Source of the DNA: Anastrepha obliqua
Taxonomy: Eukaryota; Arthropoda; Insecta; Diptera; Tephritidae
Direction: 5' to 3'
Length of the DNA stretch: 64,000 nt
Assembly (NCBI RefSeq): GCF_027943255.1
Contig: NC_072893.1
Span: 116,621,784-116,685,783 of the forward strand
The notes under the pieces were generated by a model that saw only the letters and a program-made list of their open reading frames with translations, was not told the origin of the DNA and ran no database searches. Positions 30,347-42,734 of the stretch are shown here, in pieces. The first letter of the stretch is position 1; each line of letters begins with the position of its first letter. The position numbers and the translations under genes are program-made.

Positions 30347-30640
30347 GTTGTGTTGTTGTAACAGCATACTACAGTAACCATTAAGTTCTAGCGAATGTTG
30401 CTGAAGTGATAGTCCTTGACCGGATTTGTAAAGACCGGGGTGCACTACAACGCTACTGCTTTTACCTCAGCACGTGATGACAGCCTTCCTAAGAACATTT
30501 CTGCCATGAAGCTTTTCAGAAAAACCATCTGCCGCTTGAAATTGGTATAAATCTGTAAATCTCATACATTTATAGGACAGCTTCAACACCACAAATTGGA
30601 GTTGAAGCACTGCCAAACATTTAATAAAGATGTTGAATTT
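30347..30640 (+). repeat. Hairpin-type repeat followed by a damaged SINE body
   Basis: 30347-30450 carries tgttgttgtaacagcat, gaatgttgctgaagtgatag and tccttgaccggatt of the hairpin family. 30500-30640 carries catttctgccatgaagcttt, accatctgccgcttgaaatt and caccacaaattggag, matching the SINE copy at 432-712. The same pairing of the two families recurs at 44372-44600. Confidence 0.6.
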
Positions 30641-33604
30641 GTTATAGAAATTTTCGAGATAAATAGAGTGAAGTATTTTTAAAAAAAGATAAATTTTTAA
30701 ACTTTCCAAAGTACATAAATAACAATATTTCTTTTGTTACGTTATTAGCGCAGCAGCTCGGTTCGATGTACACCTGATCGATGTAAGAAAATACCCAGAT
30801 TTATATCAATCCAAGCAGCGGGGCTTACCGCTCCCTTTGATTGTTACTACATAACTTTTGTTTGAAAATTTTTTCTTTTAGGTTAATGAAAAGCAGATTT
30901 GTGAATTTCTAAAATTACCGTTATATAAAGGGTGGAAGTGGTTATTAAAAAAATTGGCAAATTTTAAACAGAAACACACTTTTTATTAGAATAATTTAAT
31001 ATGAGATAACTCTATTTCTGCTCGAAACATATGGACGTACGAACAATTTGGTATTTATTTACAGCAACTGCTGTGTGATCGAAATAATAATTTATAAGTG
31101 CACTAGTAATGCTGTGGGAATAAACAAAGATTATACAAGATAACGCGAAATACATTTAAAAAAGATAAAATAAATGAAAAGTTACTAAATAAAAAATATT
31201 GCTAATATTAAAAGTGGCATATTTAACTATATACATTTTATAATTGGTAAAATCAAAAACTACAATAGGGGAAAATTGTTTCGCACAGCGGCACCAAATA
31301 TGAAAATCAGCTCATTTAATTAATAAAAAAAAAAAACAAATAGTAAAAACTTAAAGATTGTTAGTCCCAATTCCATTAAACAAAAGCATTTGAACTAGAG
31401 TTATTCATGAAAACATACAACCAACTGGAAGCTTGCGCGCCATGCTAAGACAAATTTATAAAATAAGTGACTTTATTATTTTCAAATATCTGTCTCGTAT
31501 TACTTTGACACATCTATCTCAGCTGCTCTTATTCACCATACACACAATATTTGTTGGAAACTCGGGTATGTGTAAAAAATCCGACAAAACGAATGTAATT
31601 GAGAATTAGAACAGCTGATACTTACAGTTCAAACTAGCATGGGATTTACCCTTATTATACTTAACAAATGCAGTATTTCAAAAGTAATGTATTTTTAAAT
31701 AAAACATACAAGTTTAGTAAATCAACCAAATAATCAATCACTTGAATATTTCAGGCAGTACTCTCATTTTCTTAAAATTCTTCATTACAATTATTTAACG
31801 CTTACCAGGTTTTAGTAAATTATATGATGAAATTTATAAAAAACGCCAACTCATCACTTTTAACAAATCAAAAAAAAAAAATGTTTCATATACATACATA
31901 TTCATGAATTCGTGCAACAAGGTCCAAGGTGTACATATCATTCTTCAAACGACGTACGGTATCCACACATATATGAACTTCGCTATCTCTCAACTGCCCT
32001 AATTTTTACCCGCGTTATTTATATTATGCGTTAGCAACACTCACGAAATCGCCATTTTTCATACTCGACGCTGTTCTGTACCCAAGGTAAAAAAAAAACA
32101 TACATACATACACACACTCAAATGCGTACGTGCATGTGTAATGTATCATGTACAATGCTGGCGAAAATGTTTTTTTTTTAAGCTAGCAAAAATAAATGCA
32201 GCTTTAACGCTAATTTGCATTATTTAAACAATAAACTCGACGGAAAATTGGTAATGGAAATATATCACATGACATCTGACCCACTCGTGAAGTTCGCATG
32301 GTTTCGTTTCTGTACAAAGCGAAACGCAAGGGAATCACGGTGGGAGCAGCAACAAAGCAACTCCCAAACGTAGTAGAGACTCCAACACATTTTTACGAAT
32401 TACATAAACCTAGGAATTAGGCAATTATTATAACTAAATTTCTTTGTATATTACCCAAGGAACATTCACAATTATTCTTTAACAATTTCTTCTTTACAAT
32501 CGCTCCATATAAAATTGCAGCAAATTCTTTCGTAGACAATCTTCCAACAATTATGTACCAACAGCCATTTTTCTCTGATTTGTGAGAATGATACGAAGCA
32601 GCTTGGCAGTAGCAGCAGTGAGTGAGTTGTGAGCAATGAAATGATTTGAGAGCCAAAGTATATACAAGCGAGGGGAAGTGAAAGTGGTATGACGTCATTG
32701 CTTTTATTTATATATTGTAGGCCATAACGTTAGGGGAAATTACAGTATATGGTAAAAACAAGAGGAAGCTGTGGTATGCATAGGCACATGGATGTGTTAA
32801 AATTTAATTGATTCAAAATGCTAAATAATATTAAATATATATATTTGCATATTATTATATTTGACATTTTACTGCCGTAAAGTATTAAGCATTAAGGGAG
32901 GCACAAAAAACTTTATTAAATTGTGTATTTTGTTACTTCTTTATTTTTATAAGTAAAATACATAAACTTGAAGCTTATGCAATATTTTGAATGCGAAACT
33001 AATTGAAAGCTTAATGCAACAAAAACCGTTACTACATTCATGACGTTTAAATTGAAAGATTGTTACAGAACTCAAAGAAACAAAAAAAAAAAATAAAATA
33101 AAATTGATAAATTTCGCAAAGTGTTCCAAGCATATAAGTACACAAAAAATGAATGTTTAATATTACCAAAATGTTTCTAATGTTTTTATAATTCTGTGGT
33201 ATCCCGGGAAACCTACGTAATGCCACTTTCCGTTTTTCCATTTAATTTTTTATTTCTTATGTACAAGAGCAACGATTATAAATATCTGTTAGACTAAGCT
33301 GAAAAGAGCTCATAAATAAATTTATTGAATTGCGTCACGAAAATTGTTGAAAAAAATGAATATGAAATTTTGAAAAAAAAACTTTAACTTTACGTTCCTG
33401 TTTCTAACACTATATTTAAGTTCAACATATATATCTGAAACGTAATAGTAAGCGCAGTATTAATAGTGATTATAATAACAAATATAAAATAATTAATAAG
33501 TAAAAAAAGAAAAAAAATTGTAAAAAATTAATTTTAATAATTTCAAAAATAAAAATAAATTTCAAAAATAAAATTTAATCAAGTGGAAAAAGTTGTTTTC
33601 GTTT
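30641..33604. other. AT-rich intergenic DNA
   Basis: No recognisable gene or element. Short GC-richer patches occur at 32270-32370 and 32560-32690 with (CATA)n at about 32098-32115. Confidence 0.5.
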
Positions 33605-33742
33605 TGTTGTTGTTATTATTGTTGTATCCGCATAATCAATCCCCATGCATATATTGGGAATGCTGCTGAAGTGACAGTCCTTGGCCGAATATAAATCCGG
33701 TTCGTTCCGGTTACGTAGAATCGACTGTCGTGGGAATGTTTT
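33605..33742 (+). repeat. Hairpin-type dispersed repeat, well-preserved copy
   Basis: Reads gttgttgttattattgttgt, ccccatgcatatattgggaa, tgctgctgaagtgacagtcc, ttggccgaatataaatccgg, ttcgttccggttacgtagaa and tcgactgtcgtgggaa. One of the most complete copies of the family in the window. Confidence 0.75.
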
Positions 33743-35194
33743 CGTTTTGTCTCTTCGCAAGCTGTATAGAAAATAAAAATATGCACATGCACGAGAAATT
33801 AAGCGTAAAATTAAAGTAAATTCCTGCAGAAATATTTTGATTAAGCACAATTTTTTTTTTCTGATAAATTTTAACGCATTAATTGAACCTCATTGCAAAT
33901 AACTTTGAATGCATAGTTGCAACTCTGCGCCTACGAAATCGACTCTGTGCTAATTCAACGAGCAGTCACTTTACTCGATATATTTCGTTCTTCACCGGCT
34001 CTACTCGTCCATGCTTTGCTGAAATCATTACAGTGAGAGCAGAGAATCCAATAAGAAAATATCAAAATATTTCGCTACACTACGGGTAGAGTATGTTTTG
34101 TGAAAGAAAACGATCATAGGTGAAATGCAAAGGAATTTAACATTTGCAATGCAATATTTGACTAAACATTAACAATATCGGCGGCTAGTGCAAAACAAAT
34201 AAATGATTACGCGTTTGTGAAAAGCTAAATTTGTGAATGCAAGTATAAAGTTTAATTTACTGTATCTAAAGATTAGAAAATGCCATATTTGGTCAAGTGA
34301 AGAAAAACCAAAATCGTGTAAATAACCTATGCGGCAGAAAGTTAATGGAAAACTAGTTTTATCACTTTACTCTACTCACGTAAAACCGGGCATGAAGTGA
34401 AAAGGGGCAAACAATATTGAAAGCAAAAGAAAAAATTTGGAGAAGTGCGAAAAAATAATACAATTTAAAATTTTTGGAACATTTTAATTTCTCGCAATAG
34501 TTTGTTTTTTTATTTTCGAGCGTAATTTACCTGTCGCTACGTGTTTGATAAATTCGCAAATATTGAAACATCCATTGCTCTTTGACAGCTTATGGCTGCT
34601 TGCTTAAAATTCTGTATCGAACTGAATTCAAGATTCATTAAACGATAAGTGATTTCCAGAGCCAAAAACAAATTCCGTGCATTTGTTCTAAATTCATTGA
34701 CGGTGATATACTTGTACTTGAGCGCGCATTCAGTGCACCGCCGGCGACGAATCGTTCACAATTGGTAGCTAGTTGTCCAATTGGCTGAACTGTGCTTTTT
34801 ATTATACGAAACAATTTCTCATTCATTCCGGCACTTTAACGTTACCGCTGCCGCTGCTGCCGCCATAACAACAACAAGTGCAAGTCGACGCGAGTGCTCC
34901 ACATTTCTGTAGCATTTCTTTGCGATTGGCAGTCAATTGCACTCCATTTGCATACCACAAACAAAACAGTGACTAATAGTATTTGCAACAACAACTGCAT
35001 CTTTGCCATAAACATTGTTGTTACATTTCTATTTGCCTAAAGAAAGTTTTGTATAATCTGCAATTGCATTATTAGCTACGCTATCGGAGTTCCCACACAC
35101 ACACACACATAGCCTTGTCTAGTGTTTTTATAGTTCCTGAAGTGTTATTGTTATTTCACACGTTGTGCGCGACGTCGACGTCACATTCACAATA
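33743..35194 (+). promoter_or_regulatory. flapwing 5' flank and likely 5' UTR
   Basis: This precedes the flw start codon. From about 34560 on it is richer in G/C and in CAA, GCC and ACA repeats than the surroundings (for example gctgccgctgctgccgcc near 34850 and (CA)n at 35095-35110), as is usual for fly leaders. No transcription start or intron was assigned. Confidence 0.4.
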
Positions 35195-35246
35195 ATGGCT
35201 GATTTTGATCTAAATGTGGATAGCCTCATACAGCGGCTACTTGAGC
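35195..35246 (+). CDS. flw: flapwing (PP1 beta catalytic subunit), first coding exon
   Basis: ATG 35195 in a good context (cacaataATGGCT) encodes MADFDLNVDSLIQRLLE and one extra base, followed by the strong donor GTGAGT at 35247. This N-terminus matches the PP1-beta/flapwing signature DFDLNVDSLIQRLLE and differs from the PP1-alpha type (DSIISRLLE). The product is the Ser/Thr phosphatase catalytic subunit that in flies dephosphorylates non-muscle myosin regulatory light chain, among other targets. The catalytic core exons are not in the window, so this is a partial gene. Confidence 0.85.
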
Positions 35247-36237
35247 GTGAGTAGTAAAATAAAAATAATAATTAAGAACCAAAAAAAAACATGTTTAACA
35301 ATTTTTATATGTTTTGTTATAATTTTGCAAAACATATTTTTCTCCCCACTCCTTAAATAATTCTTTAGTTATATATTTTTATTTTGTTTATTTACCTTTA
35401 AAAATATTGCTAAACTGCGCGCGCGTGTGTGTGTTTTTCGGAATTAGAGAGTTGTTTTCTTTTTTTTTGAGTGCGTGTAAAATTTCTGCTCTTTTTTCTT
35501 GCCCTTGATTTTGGTTGGCTGCTGCTCGCATTCGGTAATCTGTTCACAATTGTTTGTTTCTGTGTGATGTGCACCGGCTGATGACAATTAGACGAACGAT
35601 TTACTATTGATAAGAGTAATAAATGTAGTTACGCCCAAATTCCTTGCTGTATAAGCGCGAGTAGGTATTATAACCCAATAACATTCTGCAGTTTATGTGA
35701 AGTTTAAGTCGTTGATCTCCTTTTTTGAATGTTGATCTTGGAATATTCTGTTCTATTTATGTTTATTCCTGGTGTATTTGATCCTCAAAAGGGTGTGTCC
35801 CTTTTTGTATACGATAAGGTACCCATCAAAGAGGAGTCGGTGATGAGTCCAGTCGTGGCAATAGACTGCAAATAAATCTCAACTCAAAAAATTTACATAA
35901 TTTAATCATTATTGAGAGCATCACAAGAATTCCATCTAATTTTCATCGCAAAAATAATAAACTAATTAAATAATTAATAACGAATTAATACAATTAATTA
36001 ATAAATAATTAAAAAATTAACTCATAAAAATGAGAACCATATTTACTCTTTTCTATATCGAAAAAAAAAGTTTCAGTTATTTGTTTTTGTTCTTATAATA
36101 ATTTATTTCCGTTCGCCTCTATACCAATTTATTTCAATTGATATTTATTTGCTATCTATGTTATAGTCGCGTCTTTGCTTGTCGTTCTCCTTCGACTTAT
36201 TCGATAAACAAGAAGCCATAATATACGATCTCCTATA

Positions 36238-36345
36238 TCAACGTTCCCACGACACAATCGGAACGACCCGAATTTATATTCGGCCAAGGACTGTCACCTC
36301 AGCAGCATTCCCCATTTATGTATGGGGAATGTTTGTGGTGCTGCT
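36238..36345 (-). repeat. Hairpin-type dispersed repeat, reverse orientation
   Basis: Contains ttcccacgacacaatcggaa, tttatattcggccaaggact, gtcacctcagcagcattccc and a nearly perfect palindrome ccccatttatgtatgggga. Same family as 33605-33742. Confidence 0.75.
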
Positions 36346-36735
36346 GCTTGAACAACATCTGTCATTCAGCGTGCACTAACAATGACAGATCGCAATCAAA
36401 GTCATTGCAATAACAATAAGAACTTTTGAAAAAGTCAAATAATCTGCTTATAGAAGAAGAATTTGCGATTTTTTTTGTAGAAATATTATGAATGCAACTT
36501 GACTATTTTCATAACAGAGTATTTATTTTAATGAGTTTTACGTTTTAGTGATATCAGCTGATTATGCACATTCGTGCAGCTGATTATGTTGAATGACTGG
36601 GCTTTTTTATTGGCGATTTTCATACAAGATATGTACAAAATATATATATACTATATAATATATACAAATATGATGTCAACGAAGAACTCAATGCCCAAAG
36701 GTCCGTTAAGTGTCACGCGGATGACTATCTAAATA

Positions 36736-37375
36736 GTTGGGGGGAAAATAAATACATTTTTTTCTCGGTAGATTGGCTGTAGTGATCGATATCTCGTAAA
36801 GCATCTATCATGCAATTTAAAGTTTATAACATTTCACACTTAAAAAATTCGTTTGTTGTTTTTTGTTTGTTCCATTCATTTGTGAGTTACAGGGCGTTAA
36901 CAAAGCAAATGAACAAAGAGAAAATTCGGTACATTTTTCAGTTTTTCTTTGATAAAAAGCCGTTATTCGGCTTTGATCAAATTTGACAGAATCGGCTGAT
37001 GGGCTGGGATTTGTTTAACGAATTCCAGCTTGTGTTAGTGATATACGATTGGCATGACATGAGCCTTGGCTGCGTTGATTTTTTTTTGTTCTGCCACGCC
37101 AAATTTCCCGCAAAATTTTTTTCCATCATAGCTGCAAAGCAAACCTTGAAATTTATCATCCTTGGAAACGGCTAATTACGTACAATTTTGGTTTCGTGGA
37201 TGCCATTTTGGAATTTTTAATATTAAAGAAAATGTCGGTAAAATCACAGACCGGCATGTTAGTATTTGTATCATCTCCCAGGCGCTAAAGTTCGACCATA
37301 AAACAGTTTGAAACCATTTGCGCAAAAATTTGATAATAAAAAATAAACATAACGGATTTCTTTTTCCCCCAAACG
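36736..37375 (+). mobile_element. mariner-like deletion derivative, same family as in su(s) intron 4
   Basis: The ends are gttggggggaaaataaata and, inverted, gtttgggggaaaaagaaat, each flanked by TA. It shares with 6427-7463 the leader (ttggctgtagtgatcgata), the start of the transposase (NKEKIRYIFQFFFDK) and the segment ending gaccggcatgttagtat. The coding region is truncated and a further repeat (36958-37165) replaces its middle. Inactive. Confidence 0.75.
36958..37165 (+). repeat. Unclassified dispersed repeat inside the mariner derivative
   Basis: Starts agccgttattcggcttt and ends tgaaatttatcatcct. It shares blocks with 41454-41735: gccgttattcggct, gtgttagtgatatacga/gttagtgacatacga, and ccatcatagct/acaccatagct. 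It replaces about 55 bp of the mariner coding region relative to the su(s) intron copy, so it is an insertion with deletion or a conversion product. Confidence 0.6.
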
Positions 37376-37794
37376 TATATTAACCAGCGGCGATGATTAA
37401 TGAAAAATATGCATTTTAGTAGCACCGCTAAATAATTCAAGTCCTGTATATGTACCCCTGAGTTTTGATCTATTAGTGCTTTTATGGCAAGTTTCTGATA
37501 TGTGCTAGGTATGAGTAATAAGCTGCTATAACAACAACAACAACATGTTTATCCATACAATGTAATGCGAAAAATAAATATGTAAATTCAGAATTCGTGC
37601 AATCTCAGCGTTTGAAACGTTTTACGTCATTTTCCTTTCCTATCTTCCTATTCCGTCTTGAAGCCGACGCTACTCTTTTCTTCTAAATTTTAGCCAGTGG
37701 AAAAAAATTGTCGTAGAAGTTGCGCTATTGTTTAAAATTTACTTTGGAGCTGACACTTTGTGGCGATTAAGGTATGGAGCATCAATTTTAATGT

Positions 37795-37900
37795 TGTTTT
37801 TGTTGTAACAGCATGAAACATTTTTGGAAAGAGTCCCTTATCCGAATTTAAATCTGAGTTATTGGCCGAATAAAAATCCGACTGCCGTCCCCGTGATATT
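37795..37900 (+). repeat. Damaged hairpin-type dispersed repeat
   Basis: Carries tttttgttgtaacagcatg, gagtcccttatccgaattta and ttggccgaataaaaatccga; the ends are eroded. Confidence 0.5.
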
Positions 37901-38703
37901 CATTTTGCCAATACTTTGTCGCAAATAATCGATTTTTTTTTCGAAAGTTACCAGATACAAAAAAAATCAACCAAAACCAAAAAATTTTGACTACAACAAA
38001 TTCGCTAAAAATATGCAGTGTTTATCAATTAATTCAAAAAAATTAAAATACCGGTTCAGATTTGACAGATTAGCTGCAAAATTGGCAATCAGCTGTCAAG
38101 ACTATTTGGAAAGGTTTTTCTTCACAGCAAATGGTTTGTTGATATATTTTAGTCTTTTTGTTTGTTTAATTATTATTAACAAAGTGAAGAAAATGCAAAG
38201 AGAAGCAGTAGCTACTTTAATAGCGCAATTTGCTGCTAGCGCCTTTTGGTGCCCTATGTCCCGCCAGGCATTCAAGAAAACAATGATGGTGATCGTGATG
38301 AATATACAGTTGAAAAAAATCCGTAAACGACGTTTCAAAAAATTTTGACAACAATGCGCATGCGAGATTCGTTAGTACATTTTATAATAAGCAATAACAG
38401 GCCGAAGTGTCTATGGACACAGGTTTTTTTTTGATTTATGACGTCATAATTAATAATATCTAACAAACATTTTACCGACATCCATTTTATTTAGTTTTTA
38501 CTTTCACGTTTCACGTTTTAGTTTTTACTTTCACATTTGTTTTAATAATTATCGATAACACAGAAAACACAGGATTGTACAGCAAAAAGTATATTTATAA
38601 TCTGCGATTATTTTATAAACTCGGATTTCAGGAGAGATATTTTGTATGGTTAATCTCGATTTTTAATTACGGATTGGGAGTTAAACTCGAAAAAGTACAT
38701 TTT
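37901..38703. other. AT-rich stretch with an unassigned frame
   Basis: A 111-residue plus-strand frame (38013-38348) ends in a basic run (KKIRKRRFKKF). Another frame in the same place reads ENNDGDRDEYTVEKNP before a stop. Neither is recognised; a fragment of a DNA transposon is possible. Confidence 0.35.
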
Positions 38704-38785
38704 TTTTATTGGTGGGCGAGGTAGGGTTCGAAATGCCTACGAAATTACAGCGACCGTGAGTGGCCACTAAACCAATCTCCTCTTC
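38704..38785 (-). repeat. tRNA-like sequence with an A-rich 3' end (possible SINE head or retro-tRNA)
   Basis: On the minus strand gattggtttagtggccac resembles an A-box and catttcgaaccctacc a B-box with class I tRNA spacing. The sequence ends in gcccaccaataaaaaaa, that is a CACCA-like end plus A-run. The acceptor stem does not pair, so it is not a functional tRNA. Different from the class II-derived SINE elsewhere in the window. Confidence 0.4.
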
Positions 38786-40189
38786 TGGGGAAAAAATACA
38801 GTTATATGTGAACCTGTAATAATAGCCGACCTTCTCTCTCAACCGGCGACCACACTCATAATCTACATTTTTACATGATAAGAAGAAGAGAATATTTCCC
38901 ATATATAAAATTTTACCATGCAATCGGTTGTAGTGGGTAAAGTTGTTGTTCTTGTAGCAGTGAATGTGGTTTGTGGCCATGTGGCTAACGACTTTTGAAA
39001 AATTCTCATTATAAAAAAACACAACTTTTCGTAAGAGCGGGATGTACTTGCGACTGAATGTATTGTAGATATGTACATAGATATATATTACATACATACA
39101 AATGCAATTATTTCAAGTAATTCAAGTACCTTCTTTCTACGCTTAAAATGTCTCTCCATTAAATTGCAATCTCAATTAAATTTCGAAAGCAGCAATTTTT
39201 GATAAAATTGTGCTGTCTACGCAGATACGAAAATTTTAAGTGAATTAAAAAAATATTATTTTTCAATTATGAAGTTGGTCTTACGAAGACACAAGAAATA
39301 TTAAAAAAAAAAAAAAAAAAAAAACACTTTAAAAATGCGATACATTCCAATAGATATAAAAGCAATTGAAATATTAAAAAAAAAAGGTAGTAACGAATGA
39401 AATGAAACATTAAAAAAGTAAAGCCTTTTTAGGCAAACAAAAAGAAGGAATCTTTGCAAAAAATAATGTAAAAAATATATTACTCTTAACAGGGTAAACT
39501 TCTGCTTTAGTCGCATAAAAACTGAGAATCCAGAACAGCTGTGACGAGTTTGGCAATGTCATTGACGTTTCGCTGACGAAGGTGGGTGGCGCACGAGAAA
39601 GCAGCTGCCGAGCTGCCTTAGCTACTGAACGTTCAAGCAGATCGCAGATCGCTGATCTGTCCTCGTTTCATTGGAGATTAGAAAAGCTCATTTAGTTAGC
39701 GGTGAAATGTGCTTTAACAAGAACAAAAAACACAAACAAAAACAAAAACAAAAAAAAAACAGTAATAATGAGAAATACATAAGAGCATTTTTGCTTTGTG
39801 ATTTCGTCGTGAATTTGTTTTTTTCGCCTGTGTGGGTGTTTGCTTAGAACACAATTAGCAAATCATTTGGAAAAAAAAGAAATTTAAAATTAAAAAAAAA
39901 AACGCAAAGCGAAATCAGGAAATAATAATCATCTGCACTTACCTTGCTGCACGTACGGCTTTTATATTTTTTAGCCGTTTGCTTAAAAAAAATAATAATA
40001 AAAAAATAAAAAATATTAAATGAATTTCAATTTAAATGATAATTTTAAAAGTACTAAGAAATGCAAATATTCAACATTCAGGAAGCGCTCAATATAATCA
40101 GAGCATTTAAATACAATAAAATTTCTTTTTGCATGGTTCTCAATAAACGATTAGTGTACGAAACTTCAAATTAAAAAAAAATCATTTAT
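38786..40189. other. AT-rich intronic DNA with one GC-richer island
   Basis: Includes a poly-A run at about 39303-39323 and a GC-richer island at 39520-39720 (ggtgggtggcgcacgagaaa, cagctgccgagctgccttag). The rest has no recognisable content. Confidence 0.45.
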
Positions 40190-40560
40190 TTTGTAAGCTC
40201 ATCAAAGAAACAAATATCGTGCATTCGTTATATAGAGAAAAGAGAAAATGTGCAACATCGTCAAGAGAACAAATTATAAAAATCAACGAGAATATCTAAG
40301 CTACTTCAAACTTGTACTTCACTCAGGGCCCACTGATCAAAAAGTTTGGTATTTTGAAAAAATAATATTTCTTTTGTGGGCTCACCAAAAAAAAAAAAAA
40401 TTCGTGCATTCGTTATGTGCAGAAAATGTGCAACATCGGCAGCAGAAAACAATTATAGAAATCAACGAGAATTTCTGCGTCACTTCAAACTTGCACTTCA
40501 TTAAAAATTGCATGGACCCACTGATTAAAAAGTTGAAATTTTTGATGAAATGTTTGGAAT
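40190..40560 (+). repeat. Tandem duplication of a roughly 190-bp repeat
   Basis: The first unit (about 40200-40340) and second (about 40380-40530) share cgtgcattcgttat, gaaaatgtgcaacatcg, aaaatcaacgagaat and acttcaaacttg followed by acttca. Related blocks occur at 42870-42950 inside the Tc1-type MITE and at 63930-63985. Confidence 0.6.
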
Positions 40561-41447
40561 TTTTTTTTAAATCTTGTATAACATTTGACACTTTGTTTTA
40601 TGCGATATTTGTGAGGGAAAAGGATATATGTATTTTTCAAAACATTGAAATTTTTATGAAATTTTTTCGAATTTTTACAAGTTTTGTACAAGGTTTGAAA
40701 CTGGGATTTATATATTTGTTGTAGATGCGTTATATTTTTTTTTATAAAATGAAAATTACGAAATTTAAAATTAGAAAGAAAAAAAATACTAGTAATTAAA
40801 AGAAAAGTACCCAAAACTGTTAAAACTTTCGCGATTCCATTATTTTGTTCGTAAGTGTATTTATTTGCTCAAATGCAGGCACTTTCACGCATATTTCCAA
40901 AATTTGCATCTAAATATTACTTTTTCTATATATAATTTTGAATATATTTGCTTTACTAATTAGTAATTACTGAAAATTCGTATATCATGCACATTTGAAA
41001 ATTACCGTTATATGTAAAAAACGCATGTTTGATGCGCGATTTTGCAGCTTTTCAATACTAATCTACCTTAAGCCCAATATACAATAAAAATAATTCGCTC
41101 TACAAAAATGTATGACAAGTCTGACTAGTGAATTGCATAATTAACCCATCTTTTGAGGTTATGCACGAATCGACTGATTTTCGAAAATATTTTTGGAACA
41201 TGCGGTAATCGAGATGGCGAATTGAGGTATAATAAACTATCAAGTGTGCTCTAGGAAGTCAAATCTATGAAATTTGTTACTTTTAACGGGGCTAAACTAA
41301 CGATAGAATACTGGATGTGTTGATTTAAGATGCGCAAAAAGTGTTGATTGGTTGGTGTAAGGCCCTCTCTCACTTGCATGATATTGTATGTGTCTTCGTG
41401 TATACGAGCAAAGCATGGTGAAAATATTTTTAGAGGTGTGCTACGCA
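40561..41447. other. AT-rich intronic DNA
   Basis: Nothing recognisable. The open frames are Phe- or Lys-rich artefacts of base composition. Confidence 0.5.
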
Positions 41448-41453
41448 GCAGGC

Positions 41454-41735
41454 CGTTATTCGGCTCTGAGCGAAACAGCTGATGTGTCACGAACCGGTTT
41501 GTTTACGAAAAAACTGAGATTGGGTTAGTGACATACGAAAGAAATCAACCAATGACAACGCTTCGTTGTCATCTATACCACGACTGACTGGACGTGTGTG
41601 TGAATTTGTGTGAAATGATCGTGCAGAATTCGGCTGACGAATCTGCCAAATGACGTGGCAGCCAAAGTTCCCCTCACAATTTTTTTTAACACCATAGCTA
41701 AAAAGCATACCTGGTAATCTATCATCCGTGCGAGT
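41454..41735 (+). repeat. Unclassified dispersed repeat, longer copy
   Basis: Begins gccgttattcggctctgagc and ends acctggtaatctatcatcc. Shares several blocks with 36958-37165 and is about 75 bp longer, with extra DNA in the middle (about 41565-41640). No coding capacity and no clear inverted ends. Confidence 0.55.
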
Positions 41736-41929
41736 AAAGTCATCATTGGTCGCCTTTATAATTCTACACGATGATTGGTCTATCCTATTCTTTTCTCGAC
41801 AAAGAGGAGACTGACAATCATATTTGAGTGAAAATAGGTATTACTGGAACGCCAGGTACAAAATAATTTTAGTTCGATATTGTGACTCTATTTCCTCTTT
41901 ATCTCACTATTATGCATCGGAATGACTAA

Positions 41930-42716
41930 TGTGAAACCAGCAAGGGTGGAACAGAGGATGCAACTCCTTATAGATTAGCCTAAGAACTTTCGATCTCTTT
42001 CGCTTTAATTGGTATGACTCCTAATGCTCGATTCAAGATGTGTTAAAGCATGCAAGAGGTCGATCTCGCTTATCCAACAATACAACACCACTTTGTTGGG
42101 TCCCCGTCCACTCTGGAGCGGAGGAAAATGAAAGAGCGGATGAGGGTGCAAGGAAAGGTTCTAAGCTTGACCTTCAGCGAGTGGTAGAAGACATAAGCAT
42201 TCGTCTAAACGAAATGTTCTCGTACACTGCGATTGACTTGAGCGTAATCGTGGAAACCAATAGAAGGTCGTCTCTGACTACTAACTGAAGGGTGTTCAAA
42301 GCATTCTGACAAAAAAGAATCTTAAAAGGACAAAATGTCGGCTTGGATTCAAAAGACTAACTACCAACGTCTTCAAAGGTGTTATACCGGGTCACTGTAC
42401 TATTGGCACTGTAGCCAGTAGAATGGGTGTACCTCACAAAGACTTCTGCAGGAGTTGTGGAGATGAAGGAGAAATTGAGTCGGCACAACACCTCCTCTGT
42501 GAATTTCCTGTACTACAAAGAAGCCGTGCGAAATATATTGGCGATTATTTCTTTGAAGACTTGGGAAATTTGCATAATGTTTTACTGGAGGGACTGATTA
42601 CCTGCTTAAAAAGATCTAAGTGGTGTCAAATGTAGGTATCACAATGGGCTTTAGAGCCCCGATGTTTTTTGGTCTTAGACAAGCAAATTGGCTAACATAA
42701 CCTAACATAAAAGTCT
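41930..42716 (+). mobile_element. 5'-truncated RNase-H-type non-LTR retrotransposon
   Basis: Encodes the end of an RNase H domain (PLCWVPVHSGAEENERADEG, about 42088-42150) and, after frame breaks, the C-terminal Cys/His cluster CRSCGDEGEIESAQHLLCEF (about 42450-42510). The last open segment stops at 42633. The tail is ataacctaacataa. Similar in layout to the insert in su(s) intron 4 but a different family. Decayed. Confidence 0.75.
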
Positions 42717-42734
42717 AAGGTAACGCTACACATA

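Noticed and set aside
38681..39097. 138-residue minus-strand frame
   Set aside because: Covers the tRNA-like sequence and mixed repeats with no recognisable domain or codon bias.
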